In this document: positions 1 through 8,400 of the stretch, piece after piece
Position numbering within the stretch: the first letter of the stretch is position 1
Layout of the letters: each line of letters begins with the position of its first letter
Origin: Chitinimonas arctica
Lineage (GTDB): Bacteria; Pseudomonadota; Gammaproteobacteria; Burkholderiales; Chitinimonadaceae
NCBI RefSeq assembly: GCF_007431345.1
Contig: NZ_CP041730.1
Span: forward strand, 3,472,001-3,536,000
DNA: 64,000 nt
Reading direction: 5' to 3'
The notes under the pieces: model-generated
Seen by the model: only the letters and a program-made list of their open reading frames with translations
Databases searched by the model: none
Told to the model about the DNA's origin: nothing
Made by a program: the position numbers and the translations under genes

Positions 1-411
1 CTCGTATACGGCCTCCACGATTTCCCAGGGGCTATAGGTCAGCAACACCACGGCCATTGCGCCGGCGCAGCGCTTGGCGAGCGACTTGATGTCGCCGTCG
101 CTCGCATGGTCATCGGCTAGCAAGGTGCGCCACGCATTGCCACAGGCCGCGAGTTCCTGCTCTCCGCTCTCGTCGCACCCTTCCCGCCGGGCGATATAAA
201 CCTTGATAGCGTCCAACAGGTCCGCTTCCGAACGGCCCTCCAGCTTGGGCCAGTCCTTTTCGGGCGCCACCTTTTGAACGAACTCCCACAAGCTCAGCGG
301 CGCTTCCTTGGGCCGGGCTTGCATGGCTGCTTGCTTGGCTTCCTGGCTGCAGCTGGTATCGACTTTGTGGCGGTACTGGCCGTCCGTACGAATCAAGGGG
401 CTGCCGATCAT
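1..411 (-). CDS. Phage early protein, unknown function (partial)
   Basis: An open frame starts with ATG at 411 and runs off the left edge after 137 codons. It begins MIGSPLIRTDGQYRHKVD and is soluble and charged, with no membrane segment and no motif I recognise. The start overlaps the stop of the preceding gene by an ATGA junction, which supports the start and translational coupling. It is the last visible member of a tightly packed minus-strand operon of small phage genes that probably leads towards replication genes outside the window. Confidence 0.6.
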   Translation of the reverse strand, partial: MIGSPLIRTDGQYRHKVDTSCSQEAKQAAMQARPKEAPLSLWEFVQKVAPEKDWPKLEGRSEADLLDAIKVYIARREGCDESGEQELAACGNAWRTLLADDHASDGDIKSLAKRCAGAMAVVLLTYSPWEIVEAVYE

Positions 412-725
412 GGCGCCCGCCTTGCGGCCTTGGCCGCTTGGGTCAGCGTGTAGCGCTCCAGGATTTGCAGAATGATGCAATAAATGGCTCGCTCGGCCGC
501 AGCCCCAGCGTTGCTGATCTCGAAGAAGCTCGGCCCCACCGAGATTTCGGCATGGGCGAGCTGCTCGATGACTTCCCCCAGGTCGTCCCGCAGGTCAAGC
601 AGGCGAGCCACACACATATCGCCGAACTCGCACTGCTGCGGGGTGAGCGGGATGCGGGTAAAGCAATAGAGTGGCGCGCTAGCCCGCGCCACAGCCTGAT
701 GCTCCACGAGGGAAAGGCGGGCCAT
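408..725 (-). CDS. Phage early protein, unknown function
   Basis: A 105-residue soluble protein (MARLSLVEHQAVARASAP...) with a largely helical C-terminal half. No family is recognised. It starts two bases after the stop of the upstream 66-residue gene and its own stop overlaps the next start (ATGA), so it is part of a compact, translationally coupled early operon. High-GC codon use matches the phage core genes. Reality as a gene rests on this packing rather than on homology. Confidence 0.6.
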   Translation of the reverse strand: MARLSLVEHQAVARASAPLYCFTRIPLTPQQCEFGDMCVARLLDLRDDLGEVIEQLAHAEISVGPSFFEISNAGAAAERAIYCIILQILERYTLTQAAKAARRAP

Positions 726-727
726 GG

Positions 728-928
728 CTATAAGCCTTCCAGTACGGCCGACACGGTACGAATCTGGCCCGATACCGCGCTCAGCGCGAGGGAGGCGTTA
801 TAGACACGTTCCACATCAATGGGCGCGACCTCGCCGCGCGCAATGGCGTTCTCCAGCGACTGGGCCAAGCAGCCCATAAGCTTGGCATTCTCGGCTGTAA
901 TTATGGCGATGGAGCGGGTGGTCTTCAT
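728..928 (-). CDS. Small helical phage protein, unknown function
   Basis: A 66-residue protein starting MKTTRSIAIITAENAK. A longer frame is open upstream, but this ATG overlaps the stop of the preceding small membrane gene by four bases, which fixes the start. The sequence reads as two amphipathic helices without cysteines or membrane segments. No function can be assigned. It lies inside the minus-strand early operon. Confidence 0.55.
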   Translation of the reverse strand: MKTTRSIAIITAENAKLMGCLAQSLENAIARGEVAPIDVERVYNASLALSAVSGQIRTVSAVLEGL

Positions 929-1053
929 GCCGACGCCTCCAGATTGATGGCGGGGCAGGTTTTCGCCTCGCTGTGGTTCGTCATGCCCCATGCCATGAAG
1001 ACCAAGGCGCAGATCGGGACCAGACAAAACAGGTAGAAAATGCGGCAGGGCAT
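925..1053 (-). CDS. 42-residue single-TM phage protein
   Basis: A very short gene encoding MPCRIFYLFCLVPICALVF followed by a short hydrophilic tail. An AAAGG Shine-Dalgarno lies about seven bases upstream of this ATG, so it is preferred over the 64-codon frame that opens further upstream. Residues 4-24 form one transmembrane helix. The stop overlaps the start of the next gene (ATGA). Function is unknown; single-pass micro-proteins of this kind in early phage operons can act on host envelope processes, but nothing here shows that. Confidence 0.5.
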   Translation of the reverse strand: MPCRIFYLFCLVPICALVFMAWGMTNHSEAKTCPAINLEASA

Positions 1054-1155
1054 ACACAAATCCTTTAAAGGTGGAGAGGAACAACGTTTCGATAGGCAAG
1101 CCGGTCCCCTTGCGGCCATAAGGGCCGTTTTTTGTCAGGGCTGGCGGGTTAGGGT

Positions 1156-1488
1156 TTAAGCAACGGCGGCAACGTCGCCGCTTGGGTCGTCATCAAATGT
1201 GAAGGACAGTTGGCTACGCTTGCGGGCGGCGATAGCAGCATTGCGTTCACGCATGCGTATTACGTGCGGCGCAAAGGGCAGATCGACGGTAGGGTCAGGC
1301 GAGGCACCTTCCGAAAGCTGAAAAACCATTTCCTCTATGGCAACGCCCTGGAAGCCACACCCAGGTATCAGGCACATGTAAATGCGCCGCGTAGTGAACC
1401 GCGAGGAGCGAATGCTGGTGCGCGCGCCGATAAGCGTGTTGCAGTGCGGACAAATCGCGGTGGTACGGCACGTTCTCGCTCGCATCAT
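1156..1488 (-). CDS. ogr: Ogr/Delta-family zinc-finger late transcription activator
   Basis: A 110-residue protein with the Ogr/Delta zinc-binding pattern C-x2-C-x22-C-x4-C (C13, C16, C39, C44), including the arginine-rich segment between the cysteine pairs and the hydrophobic strand after them. In P2 and relatives this family activates the late promoters by binding TGT/ACA palindromes near -55 and contacting the RNA polymerase alpha subunit. The C-terminal ~50 residues are longer than in P2 Ogr (72 residues). Its targets here are probably the palindromes at 13099, 28191 and 35229. Unlike P2, three plus-strand genes separate it from gene D. Confidence 0.9.
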   Translation of the reverse strand: MMRARTCRTTAICPHCNTLIGARTSIRSSRFTTRRIYMCLIPGCGFQGVAIEEMVFQLSEGASPDPTVDLPFAPHVIRMRERNAAIAARKRSQLSFTFDDDPSGDVAAVA

Positions 1489-1614
1489 GCTTTGCTCTCG
1501 CTTGTGTTACACACTTGGGGGAAAATGCCGTCTGGGCGGGAACTGTGAATTTGACCGGGACGGCGCTTTGCGCCTTCGCCAAGATACGGGCCAAGACAGC
1601 GCGCCCAAAGATGC

Positions 1615-1809
1615 CTAGTCGTTTGCTGCCAGTACTGTGAAGGCCAGTAACACACAGTCGCGAGCAAAGTTGCTCAACGACTTATTGCTGGCGCTGGCCA
1701 TGATCTCGAACCGCTCGCGCTCGGCAACGTCTAGGCGCAGCGCAATGGTTTTAGCCGTGCATCCAGTTGGGGAGCGGCGATTCCGTGTGCGTGTCGGCTT
1801 GCTGAGCAT
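1615..1809 (-). CDS. Ribbon-helix-helix DNA-binding protein
   Basis: A 64-residue basic protein. After a basic N-terminus, the segment TAKTIALRLDVAERERFE resembles the beta-strand and first helix of Arc/CopG-type ribbon-helix-helix domains, followed by a helix ending in FARDCVLLA. The start at 1809 is the only ATG that gives a protein of this family's usual length. It is transcribed away from the XRE-type repressor across a 72-base divergent region, so it is the first gene of the early operon and may play a Cox/Apl-like switching role; that role is inferred from position only. Confidence 0.65.
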   Translation of the reverse strand: MLSKPTRTRNRRSPTGCTAKTIALRLDVAERERFEIMASASNKSLSNFARDCVLLAFTVLAAND

Positions 1810-1835
1810 GGCAATTTTCCAGTTGACGTAACAGA

Positions 1836-1855
1836 AAACGATAATACGAACGTTT
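1836..1855. promoter_or_regulatory. Candidate operator in the divergent immunity region
   Basis: An AAACG-N10-CGTTT inverted repeat lies midway between the divergent ribbon-helix-helix gene and the XRE-type repressor, next to a TTGACG element and a TAATAC element on the plus strand. It is the expected place for the lysogeny switch operator. No experimental or comparative support is available here. Confidence 0.35.
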
Positions 1856-1881
1856 GTGCGTTGTGTAAAGAAAAAAGACGA

Positions 1882-2307
1882 ATGAATATGACGATAGCTG
1901 AGCGCCTTGAAGAGGAACACCTCCGGTTGATGCCCAGGCAGAGCGATTTCGCTGCGGCCACGGGCATCTCTGTGCGAACCCTTCAAAACTACTTGGCGGG
2001 GCGGGAGTGCGGCAGCAACTTTTTGGCGGCGGTAGAAGCGCTTGGGGGGGATGTCCGTTACATCTTGTCGGGGAAGCGGTCAGATAACGTATTCGCACCG
2101 AAGGAGATTGAACTCGTTAATGCCTTCCGGGTTGCATCGGAACAAGGACAGGTGGGCGCGCTGGCGGTGTTGGTCGCCACCGCCATCCCAGGGAAAACGC
2201 CGGCACCTCCGGCCCCACCGGCAGAGCCTGAAACTAAGCGCATACGAATTCAAGGCAACGTCCGCAGCTTTGTACTCGGGGACGTCATACACCGGAACAA
2301 GCCCTAG
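1882..2307 (+). CDS. XRE-type HTH repressor with C-terminal GNV motif
   Basis: A 141-residue protein with a helix-turn-helix at about residues 17-45 (RQSDFAAATGISVRTLQNYL), then a short helical segment, a Pro/Ala-rich linker and a C-terminal beta-like motif IQGNVRSFVLGDVIHRN. It is divergent from the early operon that includes ogr, the normal place for the immunity repressor. It has no peptidase (LexA/CI) domain. The ATG at 1882 is preferred; a TTG at 1861 and an ATG at 1888 are in frame. The same C-terminal motif is found at the N-terminus of both downstream membrane proteins, which suggests a physical or evolutionary link. Confidence 0.75.
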   Translation: MNMTIAERLEEEHLRLMPRQSDFAAATGISVRTLQNYLAGRECGSNFLAAVEALGGDVRYILSGKRSDNVFAPKEIELVNAFRVASEQGQVGALAVLVATAIPGKTPAPPAPPAEPETKRIRIQGNVRSFVLGDVIHRNKP

Positions 2308-2468
2308 CCGTGCCAGGGTAGGCAACTTGCCAGATTTGCCAATTATGACAATAGCGTTAAGCTAAAGATTTTAGCTTTTCGATAGTATCGCTTGCCCTAC
2401 TTATCAATCGCTTGCTCGAACTGAAAGAATCAGCTCTCCCGCATACTAAAAACCAGGGCTGAAGAATC

Positions 2469-3044
2469 ATGGAAGTGATTGAAATCGAAGGGAACATGGA
2501 CCAATTCGTGGCCGGGAACGTGATCCACGAAAACGGCACGGTCCGCAATGCAGTCCACTTGAACACGGAACGTTCAGCAGGTCCGCAAGTGGTCTTGGAT
2601 GAGCAGAATTTTAACAAGCTCACCAAGATGAAAACCTCGGCGCCGGCTCGTTTTGCGCTGCTGCGTTTGATGGAACACGACGTCACCTGTCAGGATTTGG
2701 CCCAAGTATGGGGTCAGGAACTAGTCTTTCAGCAATCGCAGTTCCGCCTTACTTTGTCTCGCTGGGCACCTTGGTGGGTGGGTGGCCTGGCGACGATATG
2801 GGGCACATTGGTTGGGGCCTGCATATTTGGGGCTTTTCTGTCGGAACCGGCCTATCGGGTTTTCTGGGTAGCCAGCATCTTCGCCATAAGCGTGGTCATG
2901 TTTTGGCGCATGGCTGCGACGGCTGTCCCCTATTTCATCAGCAGAAGGCTACGGACCATCATTCCCCGCGTGAATCGGGACCTGCCGGAAGCGCTGGCGG
3001 AATGGCGCAATGCCCTGCGCAAAGGTCCGAACTCCACGATGTAA
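2469..3044 (+). CDS. Two-TM protein with N-terminal GNV motif (paralogue 1)
   Basis: A 191-residue protein that opens with IEGNMDQFVAGNVIHEN, has a helical soluble segment (about 40-95), then two transmembrane helices (about 100-122 and 130-155) and a basic helical tail. It is paralogous along its length to the protein at 3347-3907, with the pairs LDEQNFNKLTKM/LDEHQFEKLTSM and LAQVWGQEL/LAQVWDDEL. It lies downstream of the repressor on the same strand, so it is probably expressed in the lysogen. Function is unknown; superinfection exclusion is plausible because such genes often accompany repressors. Confidence 0.7.
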   Translation: MEVIEIEGNMDQFVAGNVIHENGTVRNAVHLNTERSAGPQVVLDEQNFNKLTKMKTSAPARFALLRLMEHDVTCQDLAQVWGQELVFQQSQFRLTLSRWAPWWVGGLATIWGTLVGACIFGAFLSEPAYRVFWVASIFAISVVMFWRMAATAVPYFISRRLRTIIPRVNRDLPEALAEWRNALRKGPNSTM

Positions 3045-3083
3045 TTGCGGCGCTATTCAGGAGGTAACGCCGTCATTGCAAAC

Positions 3084-3110
3084 AAGCCCAGCTTAACCGG
3101 CTGGGCTTTG
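3084..3110 (+). terminator. Rho-independent terminator
   Basis: A nine-base stem AAGCCCAGC / GCTGGGCTT with a seven-base loop is followed by a T-rich run. It ends the transcript of the first two-TM gene. The remaining interval to 3346 shows no other open frame with gene character and probably holds the promoter of the second paralogue. Confidence 0.75.
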
Positions 3111-3346
3111 TCTTTGGTGCGAGCTAACCCTGTGCGGGGCTGCCCTCCCCCAAGGGGAGACGGTACGGGATAGAGGCATGGCGACCGTGTCGGCGTGGCA
3201 TGCAACGTATTGTTTTGACAACATCATATGCGAATGGGAACGTTTCCATTCCATTTCGCAAAAAAGTATGCTTGCCCCCTAGGCAATCAGGACTTTCCCT
3301 GGAAGAATAAGACACTCCTAATAAACAAAAAACAGGGTGTAGTACC

Positions 3347-3907
3347 GTGGTAGAAATAATGGGTGACGTTGAGCAAGCCGTAGCAGGTAACGTTGTATAT
3401 GAGAACCATACCCAAAACTTTATTCAGCCGGCAGTCAGCCGCGCGCAAGTCCTGCTGGACGAACATCAGTTTGAAAAATTGACGTCGATGGAAACATCCG
3501 CGCAGGCGCGTGTCGCGCTGCTAATGCTGCTGGAACAACACAACATCAGCAGCAAGCAGCTTGCCCAGGTCTGGGACGACGAGCTAACTTTTGCCGATGA
3601 CCAATTGCACTTGGCTTGCACAAAGTGGGTACCTAGGCATATCAGTGGACTGGGCATGACTTGGGGCTTGCTGACAATGGTCTGTGTTGCCTTTATGGCG
3701 TTCTTGCCTTCGGTTCGGATTTTGGCTGGTGTGGTAGCGGTGGGCGCGACCATCGCGATGGTGTGGCAGATTCATAATCTGGTGGTGCCCTACATGCTCG
3801 GTCGAAAATTGCGCCCCATGTTGACCCAGGTCAATGAGGAGCTGCCTGCCGTCTTGGCAGAATGGCGTCGCGAGCAAAGGCGTGGTCCTGACTCGAAGTT
3901 CAACTAG
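3347..3907 (+). CDS. Two-TM protein with N-terminal GNV motif (paralogue 2)
   Basis: A 186-residue paralogue of the protein at 2469-3044, starting with a GTG preceded by AGGG. The N-terminus carries IMGDVEQAVAGNVVYEN. A helical soluble segment (about 35-90) precedes two transmembrane helices (about 98-120 and 125-150), and the tail is basic. It has its own leader and its own terminator, so the pair are separately transcribed copies, not a simple operon. No Pfam-type family is recognised. It is the last gene before the tail operon arriving from the other strand. Confidence 0.7.
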   Translation: MVEIMGDVEQAVAGNVVYENHTQNFIQPAVSRAQVLLDEHQFEKLTSMETSAQARVALLMLLEQHNISSKQLAQVWDDELTFADDQLHLACTKWVPRHISGLGMTWGLLTMVCVAFMAFLPSVRILAGVVAVGATIAMVWQIHNLVVPYMLGRKLRPMLTQVNEELPAVLAEWRREQRRGPDSKFN

Positions 3908-3959
3908 CTTCGCCGCAATGAACATGTGTTGAAAAGCCGCTTCGGCGGTGGCAGTACCC

Positions 3960-3988
3960 AGCCTAGCGATAAAAGCTAGGCTTTTTTT
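3960..3988 (+). terminator. Rho-independent terminator between convergent operons
   Basis: An eight-base stem AGCCTAGC / GCTAGGCT with a seven-base loop is followed by seven T residues. It closes the plus-strand unit of the second two-TM gene, just before the end of the convergent late tail operon. Confidence 0.85.
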
Positions 3989-4079
3989 CGCCCTGAATCA
4001 CCCTGTGGGCGGGCGTCGCAATCCACCTCGGAAAGCGGCAAGCAGCGAGGAAGGCTCAGGGTTCCCTACGGCATGTGGC

Positions 4080-5117
4080 TTAAACGCGGTGTAGCTCGCA
4101 ATCCAGCGCAGTAATCAACCCTTTCTCATCGAGCGTATGCACCGCCTTGGTGATGATCCAGCCCGCCCCGTCGATATCAGCCTTGAATCCTTGCACGGTC
4201 GCGGGAAGCTCCGGGAACAGCTCGGGCCGGCCACGTGCCAGGGTCAGGCTAAAGCTCGCATAGCCGCGCTGAAGCTTGGCCCATTCAGCGGCGGCGGCCC
4301 GCTCGGCATTGGCCCGGCTGGCATAGGTATGGCGCAGTGACTTGAGGTTGTCGGCGCTGGGCTTGGTGCCCTTTGCCTTGCCCTTGGCCTCGCTGCCCTT
4401 GCCGTGAATCACTTCCTTTTTCGCTGCTCCTTTTGCGTCGTGATAGTAGGCACGCACACCCGTATAGCTGTCACGGTCGGCCAGGTTGTAGCGATGGCTG
4501 TCGCCAGCCTGGCGGCGAATGGTTACGGCCGGCAACGCTCGCCCGCTGGCGCTCAAGCCTTGGCCGGCTCGCACGAAAAGCAGCTTGCCGCTCTTTACGG
4601 TGGCGATAGCGTCGTGCAATTCAGCCAGGCGGCTTAACAGGTTGATATCCGATTCACTGGTCTGGTCCATATGCTCCACGGGCAGCGATTCAAGCGAACC
4701 ACTCACGACCGCACCCAAGCTATTGCGGCCGGCCACGATGCGCACCAGCTTGCCCACCGCCGTCTGGTGATAGCTGGCCTCGCGCTTGGTGGACAGGCCG
4801 GCCCGTAGATCGGCGCTGCGGGCGCGGATGGTCAGCTTATCGGGTGCGCCGCTGTGTTCCACCTCGTCCACGATATAGCTGCCCTTATCCACCAGTTCGC
4901 CATCGGCCCAGCCCAAGCTAAGGGTTGCCAGCGCGCCGCGCGTGGGAATGCCCAGCTTGCCGTCGGCATCGCACAGGACGATATCGAGCTGGTCCGCCTC
5001 AAATCCGCGGTTGTCTGTCAGGGTCAGCGATTCCAAGCGGCCATCAAGGGAAACCTTGGCCCCGTCCACGGTCAGCCGATATTGCGGCTGGGGCGGGATG
5101 CGATCAGAAGGCGGCAT
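4080..5117 (-). CDS. D: Tail protein gpD (baseplate hub)
   Basis: A 345-residue homologue of P2 gpD, the baseplate hub protein of the contractile tail on which the spike sits. The N-terminal half has the alternating beta pattern typical of hub proteins; a GS/K-rich insertion is seen near residues 235-255. The ATG at 5117 is chosen because it overlaps the end of U by 14 bases and follows the usual U-D coupling; the frame is open further upstream. It is the last gene of the FI-FII-E-T-U-D operon. Confidence 0.9.
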   Translation of the reverse strand: MPPSDRIPPQPQYRLTVDGAKVSLDGRLESLTLTDNRGFEADQLDIVLCDADGKLGIPTRGALATLSLGWADGELVDKGSYIVDEVEHSGAPDKLTIRARSADLRAGLSTKREASYHQTAVGKLVRIVAGRNSLGAVVSGSLESLPVEHMDQTSESDINLLSRLAELHDAIATVKSGKLLFVRAGQGLSASGRALPAVTIRRQAGDSHRYNLADRDSYTGVRAYYHDAKGAAKKEVIHGKGSEAKGKAKGTKPSADNLKSLRHTYASRANAERAAAAEWAKLQRGYASFSLTLARGRPELFPELPATVQGFKADIDGAGWIITKAVHTLDEKGLITALDCELHRV

Positions 5118-5520
5118 AGACTTGCCCCAACTGGTCCACTTGCTCGTCATCCTCGCGCTTCAGCGACAAGGTAAATTCCAGCCGGCGCGCGCTACCGTCC
5201 ACGTAGAACAGCTGGCGCGTGACCTTCAGCGCCTCAATCACGAAGACGCCATAGATATCGCCGGTACCGGCGATGAGCGGATATGCCTTTCCCTCGTCGG
5301 CCATGGCCCGCACCAGGGCGAGTTCGCGCTCCCCGCCCGTCAGCTCTTCCGGGAACAGCACGCCGGATAGGGTAATGGTTTCATCGTCCGGCCCCAGGAA
5401 CTGGCGCGCCGGCCGTTTGCCGATCCGGCTAGCCGTCGGAAATCGCCAGCCGATGTCTTGTTGCATCTCTTGGAATGGCAGGGTTATCAGTTCAAACACG
5501 AACATGCCTAAGCTCATCAT
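5104..5520 (-). CDS. U: Tail protein gpU
   Basis: A 138-residue homologue of P2 gpU, a small protein needed for contractile tail assembly. The N-terminus (ELITLPFQEMQQDIGWRF) and the glycine-rich centre match the family and its usual length. It lies directly after T and overlaps D, preserving the P2 T-U-D order. Two adjacent ATG codons are possible starts. Confidence 0.9.
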   Translation of the reverse strand: MMSLGMFVFELITLPFQEMQQDIGWRFPTASRIGKRPARQFLGPDDETITLSGVLFPEELTGGERELALVRAMADEGKAYPLIAGTGDIYGVFVIEALKVTRQLFYVDGSARRLEFTLSLKREDDEQVDQLGQVYAAF

Positions 5521-5532
5521 GGGCGGCGCTCC

Positions 5533-8202
5533 TTAATCGAAATCGGCCAGCCGGCTGCGCGTGGTGGCGGCCTGCTTGCGTTGGACACGCTCCAGCTCGG
5601 CGGCGACCAGCTTCGCCAGCTGCTGCTCGTTCATGCCGGGCGCGGCTTGGACGTTGATCGTGATATTGACCGGGCCGGCCGCTTGGGCAACGCCAGCCGG
5701 ACGGGCCGGCAAAGGTGCGCGGTGGTCGATAGGCGTTCCGGCGCTCGCCAGCACGCTGGCACTCACCGCCAGGCCGGCCGCCAGCGGCTGGGTAAGCTGT
5801 TTTAGCAGGGCCTGCATACTGGCAAGGGGCGCGGCGGCGCCCTCGCTCAAGCCTTGCGCAAGGCCTGCCATCGTAAAGCCGCCCAGCTCGGCAAATACCC
5901 GGCTCGGGCTGTGAATGCCTAGCTTTTCTTTGAACCAGCCGGCCATGCCGTCGCCCAGCTCGCCGACCTTGGCCTTGAGTTCGCCCCACTTGGCCGTAAT
6001 CCCGGATATCAGGCCGTCGATGACCTGCCCACCCAGGGCAGCGAAGCGTGCGGGCAAGCCGGTCATAAACGCCATAATGGCGTCCCAATGCTGGATGAGC
6101 AGGCCGGGCAGGCTCCAATTCATGAACAGCCCGACGACCGCCTGCGACACGGCGGACGCCTTGCCGCATATCCAGTCCCACGCCGCGCCGGCATAGGCTT
6201 GGATACTGGCCCACAGCGCGGCGAACTTTGGCCCCAAGCTGTCCCAATTGGCCCAGATGTAGACCGCAGCGGCGGCGATCAACGCGACGACTGCAACAAT
6301 GGGGTTTGCAAGCAGAAAGGCGAACACCACGCGCAGCACATTGCCGACCAGCAAGACCGCGCGACCGAGCCAGCCGACCACGATCAAGAACTTGTTCAAT
6401 GCGCCGGCCAGCATGCCGACCAAGCCGGCCCCGCCGCCGAACTGGATACCCAACAAAGCCATGCCATAGCGCAGCATCACCAGGGGACCGAGCGCAGCGG
6501 CCAGCGCCAGGGTAAGCGTGCCCATGACGGTCAACACAACCGCCAGCACCGCCGCCACCTTGACCAGGGTCGCGGCCAATTGCGGATTCGCTTTGGCCCA
6601 AGCCGTGACCGCCTCGACGATCCTCCCGGCCGTTGCCATCAGATCTAAAAGGGCCGGCCGCAAGCTGGCACCTAGCCCGCTACTGGCATTGAAAGTGCGG
6701 TTCTTGAGCGTCTGCCAATGGGCGGACAGATTCTGCGACTTGGCTTCGCTTTCGCGCTGCATGGAGCCGGTCGCCTTGGGCGCTTTGACCAGGGCAAGCT
6801 GGCGCCGGTACTCGGCCAGATTGTTGGCGAGCTTCGCCGCGTCGTCGCCGTATTCCTTGCCGAATAGCTGGGTGGTGACCGTCATTTGCTGGGCCTGCGG
6901 CAGTAACTTGATGGCGTCCAGGACTTGCAGAATCGTCGCGGTCGCGTCCTTCGCCATGCCGGCCTGGACCTGCTTCGCATCGAGCTTTAGGGCTTGCAGG
7001 CCCTCGCGAAAGCGCTTCGGTTGCATGCTGGCAATCGCCAGTTCGCGCACCATGGCATTGCTGGCACTGGCCGCCACTTCGGCACTGGCGCCCAGGCTCA
7101 GGAAGGTACTGCCCAGGGCGGCCGCCTGTTTGTAGTCCAGCTTGTCGGCCACGCCGCCCAGGCGTTGCAGCACGTCGATAATGTCCGCGCCCTTGGCTTG
7201 GGCGTTGTCGTCCAGATAGTTGATCGCATCGCCCAGGGCAGCGATATCCTTGATCGGTACCTTGTAGATATTGGCGATCTTGCCCATGTTGTCGCCGATT
7301 TCCTCGGCCGCCATATCGAAGGCAACCGCGCCCATGCCAGCCGTCTTGGCGAAGGCCAACAGGTTGTCCTTACCCTGGATGCCCATGCGCGCAGCGGCTT
7401 CGACTTGGGCGGCAATGTCATTGGCTGCCAGCGCGCCGGGCCGCTCGGATAGCGCCTTGATGGCGTCGGCCATTTCGTAGTAAGTGCGGGTCAGCCGGCC
7501 ATTCGCATCGCGGGCGCCCTCGACTTGCCGTGCTACGCCGAGCATAGCGTCCTCGAACGAGGCGTAGTCCTTCACCATTTTCAATACGGGCAGGCCCATC
7601 ACCGCACCGGCCCCCACCATCGCGCCACCTGCGCCGGCTGCTTGGTCCCGCGCTTGCATGCCGGCTTGGCGTTGGGTTTGCGCGGCGCGTTGTTCGCGTA
7701 GTCGGGCGTTGAGCTGGCGGAGCCTGGCCTCTTCGCCGGCCAGGGCTTGGGTGGCGGCCAGGGTATCGGTCCGCAACTGGCGCTGATGTTGGGCTAACTG
7801 TCTGGTTTCGATACCGCTGGCGGCCAGGGCGGTGCGTAGCTTGTGCTGCTTTTCGATCAGGGCGGCATGCTGCCCGGTCAGTGCGCCGGCCTGGCGTTTG
7901 GCTTCTGCGAAAGCCTGCTGCATTTCCTTGGTGGGTATCGTCGTAGCCTGCAATTCGCGGGCCAGCTCGTTGACGCGCGTTTGCGCCTGGCCCAGCGCCT
8001 GGCCGGTCTTGGCGCATTGCTCGGCGGTCTTGCGGTAGCCGTCGATTTTGCCGGCTGTTTGGTTAAGTTGACCGACGCGCTCGCGCAGGGCTTTGACTTG
8101 GGCGGACGTGGTGTTGCTTTCCGTGCGGACACGGCGCAGCGGTGCCGTGACCCGCTCGACGGCGGAGAGGATGACTTGCAGTTGTAGATTGGCTTGGCTC
8201 AT
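5533..8202 (-). CDS. T: Tail tape-measure protein gpT
   Basis: An 889-residue tape-measure protein. Residues 1-190 are a long coiled coil rich in Ala, Gln and Arg. A family-typical segment follows (about 195-480), then several hydrophobic stretches (about 560-680) that alternate with Trp-rich segments, and a C-terminal segment near FKEKLGIHSPSRVF, a motif common to tape-measure proteins. Length is similar to P2 gpT. The start MSQANLQL at 8202 is the natural N-terminus; the frame is open 27 codons further upstream. In P2, T follows E' directly; here 2.6 kb of cargo intervenes. Confidence 0.93.
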   Translation of the reverse strand: MSQANLQLQVILSAVERVTAPLRRVRTESNTTSAQVKALRERVGQLNQTAGKIDGYRKTAEQCAKTGQALGQAQTRVNELARELQATTIPTKEMQQAFAEAKRQAGALTGQHAALIEKQHKLRTALAASGIETRQLAQHQRQLRTDTLAATQALAGEEARLRQLNARLREQRAAQTQRQAGMQARDQAAGAGGAMVGAGAVMGLPVLKMVKDYASFEDAMLGVARQVEGARDANGRLTRTYYEMADAIKALSERPGALAANDIAAQVEAAARMGIQGKDNLLAFAKTAGMGAVAFDMAAEEIGDNMGKIANIYKVPIKDIAALGDAINYLDDNAQAKGADIIDVLQRLGGVADKLDYKQAAALGSTFLSLGASAEVAASASNAMVRELAIASMQPKRFREGLQALKLDAKQVQAGMAKDATATILQVLDAIKLLPQAQQMTVTTQLFGKEYGDDAAKLANNLAEYRRQLALVKAPKATGSMQRESEAKSQNLSAHWQTLKNRTFNASSGLGASLRPALLDLMATAGRIVEAVTAWAKANPQLAATLVKVAAVLAVVLTVMGTLTLALAAALGPLVMLRYGMALLGIQFGGGAGLVGMLAGALNKFLIVVGWLGRAVLLVGNVLRVVFAFLLANPIVAVVALIAAAAVYIWANWDSLGPKFAALWASIQAYAGAAWDWICGKASAVSQAVVGLFMNWSLPGLLIQHWDAIMAFMTGLPARFAALGGQVIDGLISGITAKWGELKAKVGELGDGMAGWFKEKLGIHSPSRVFAELGGFTMAGLAQGLSEGAAAPLASMQALLKQLTQPLAAGLAVSASVLASAGTPIDHRAPLPARPAGVAQAAGPVNITINVQAAPGMNEQQLAKLVAAELERVQRKQAATTRSRLADFD

Positions 8203-8400
8203 AGCACTGGATTGGATGGCGGGAGTCCATATTGCCCACCGTAGGAGCAATTGTCCGGGCACCAAAGTTGTGCAGAAGTACAAAACCTTTAGAAGCTTCC
8301 CACATGCCCTTGCATACCCTTTACGGAAAAGCCCCGCGCTTGCTGATGACCTTTCCGCATGCCACTCTTACGTAAGCTTTCCTCACTAGGTAGAACGTAA

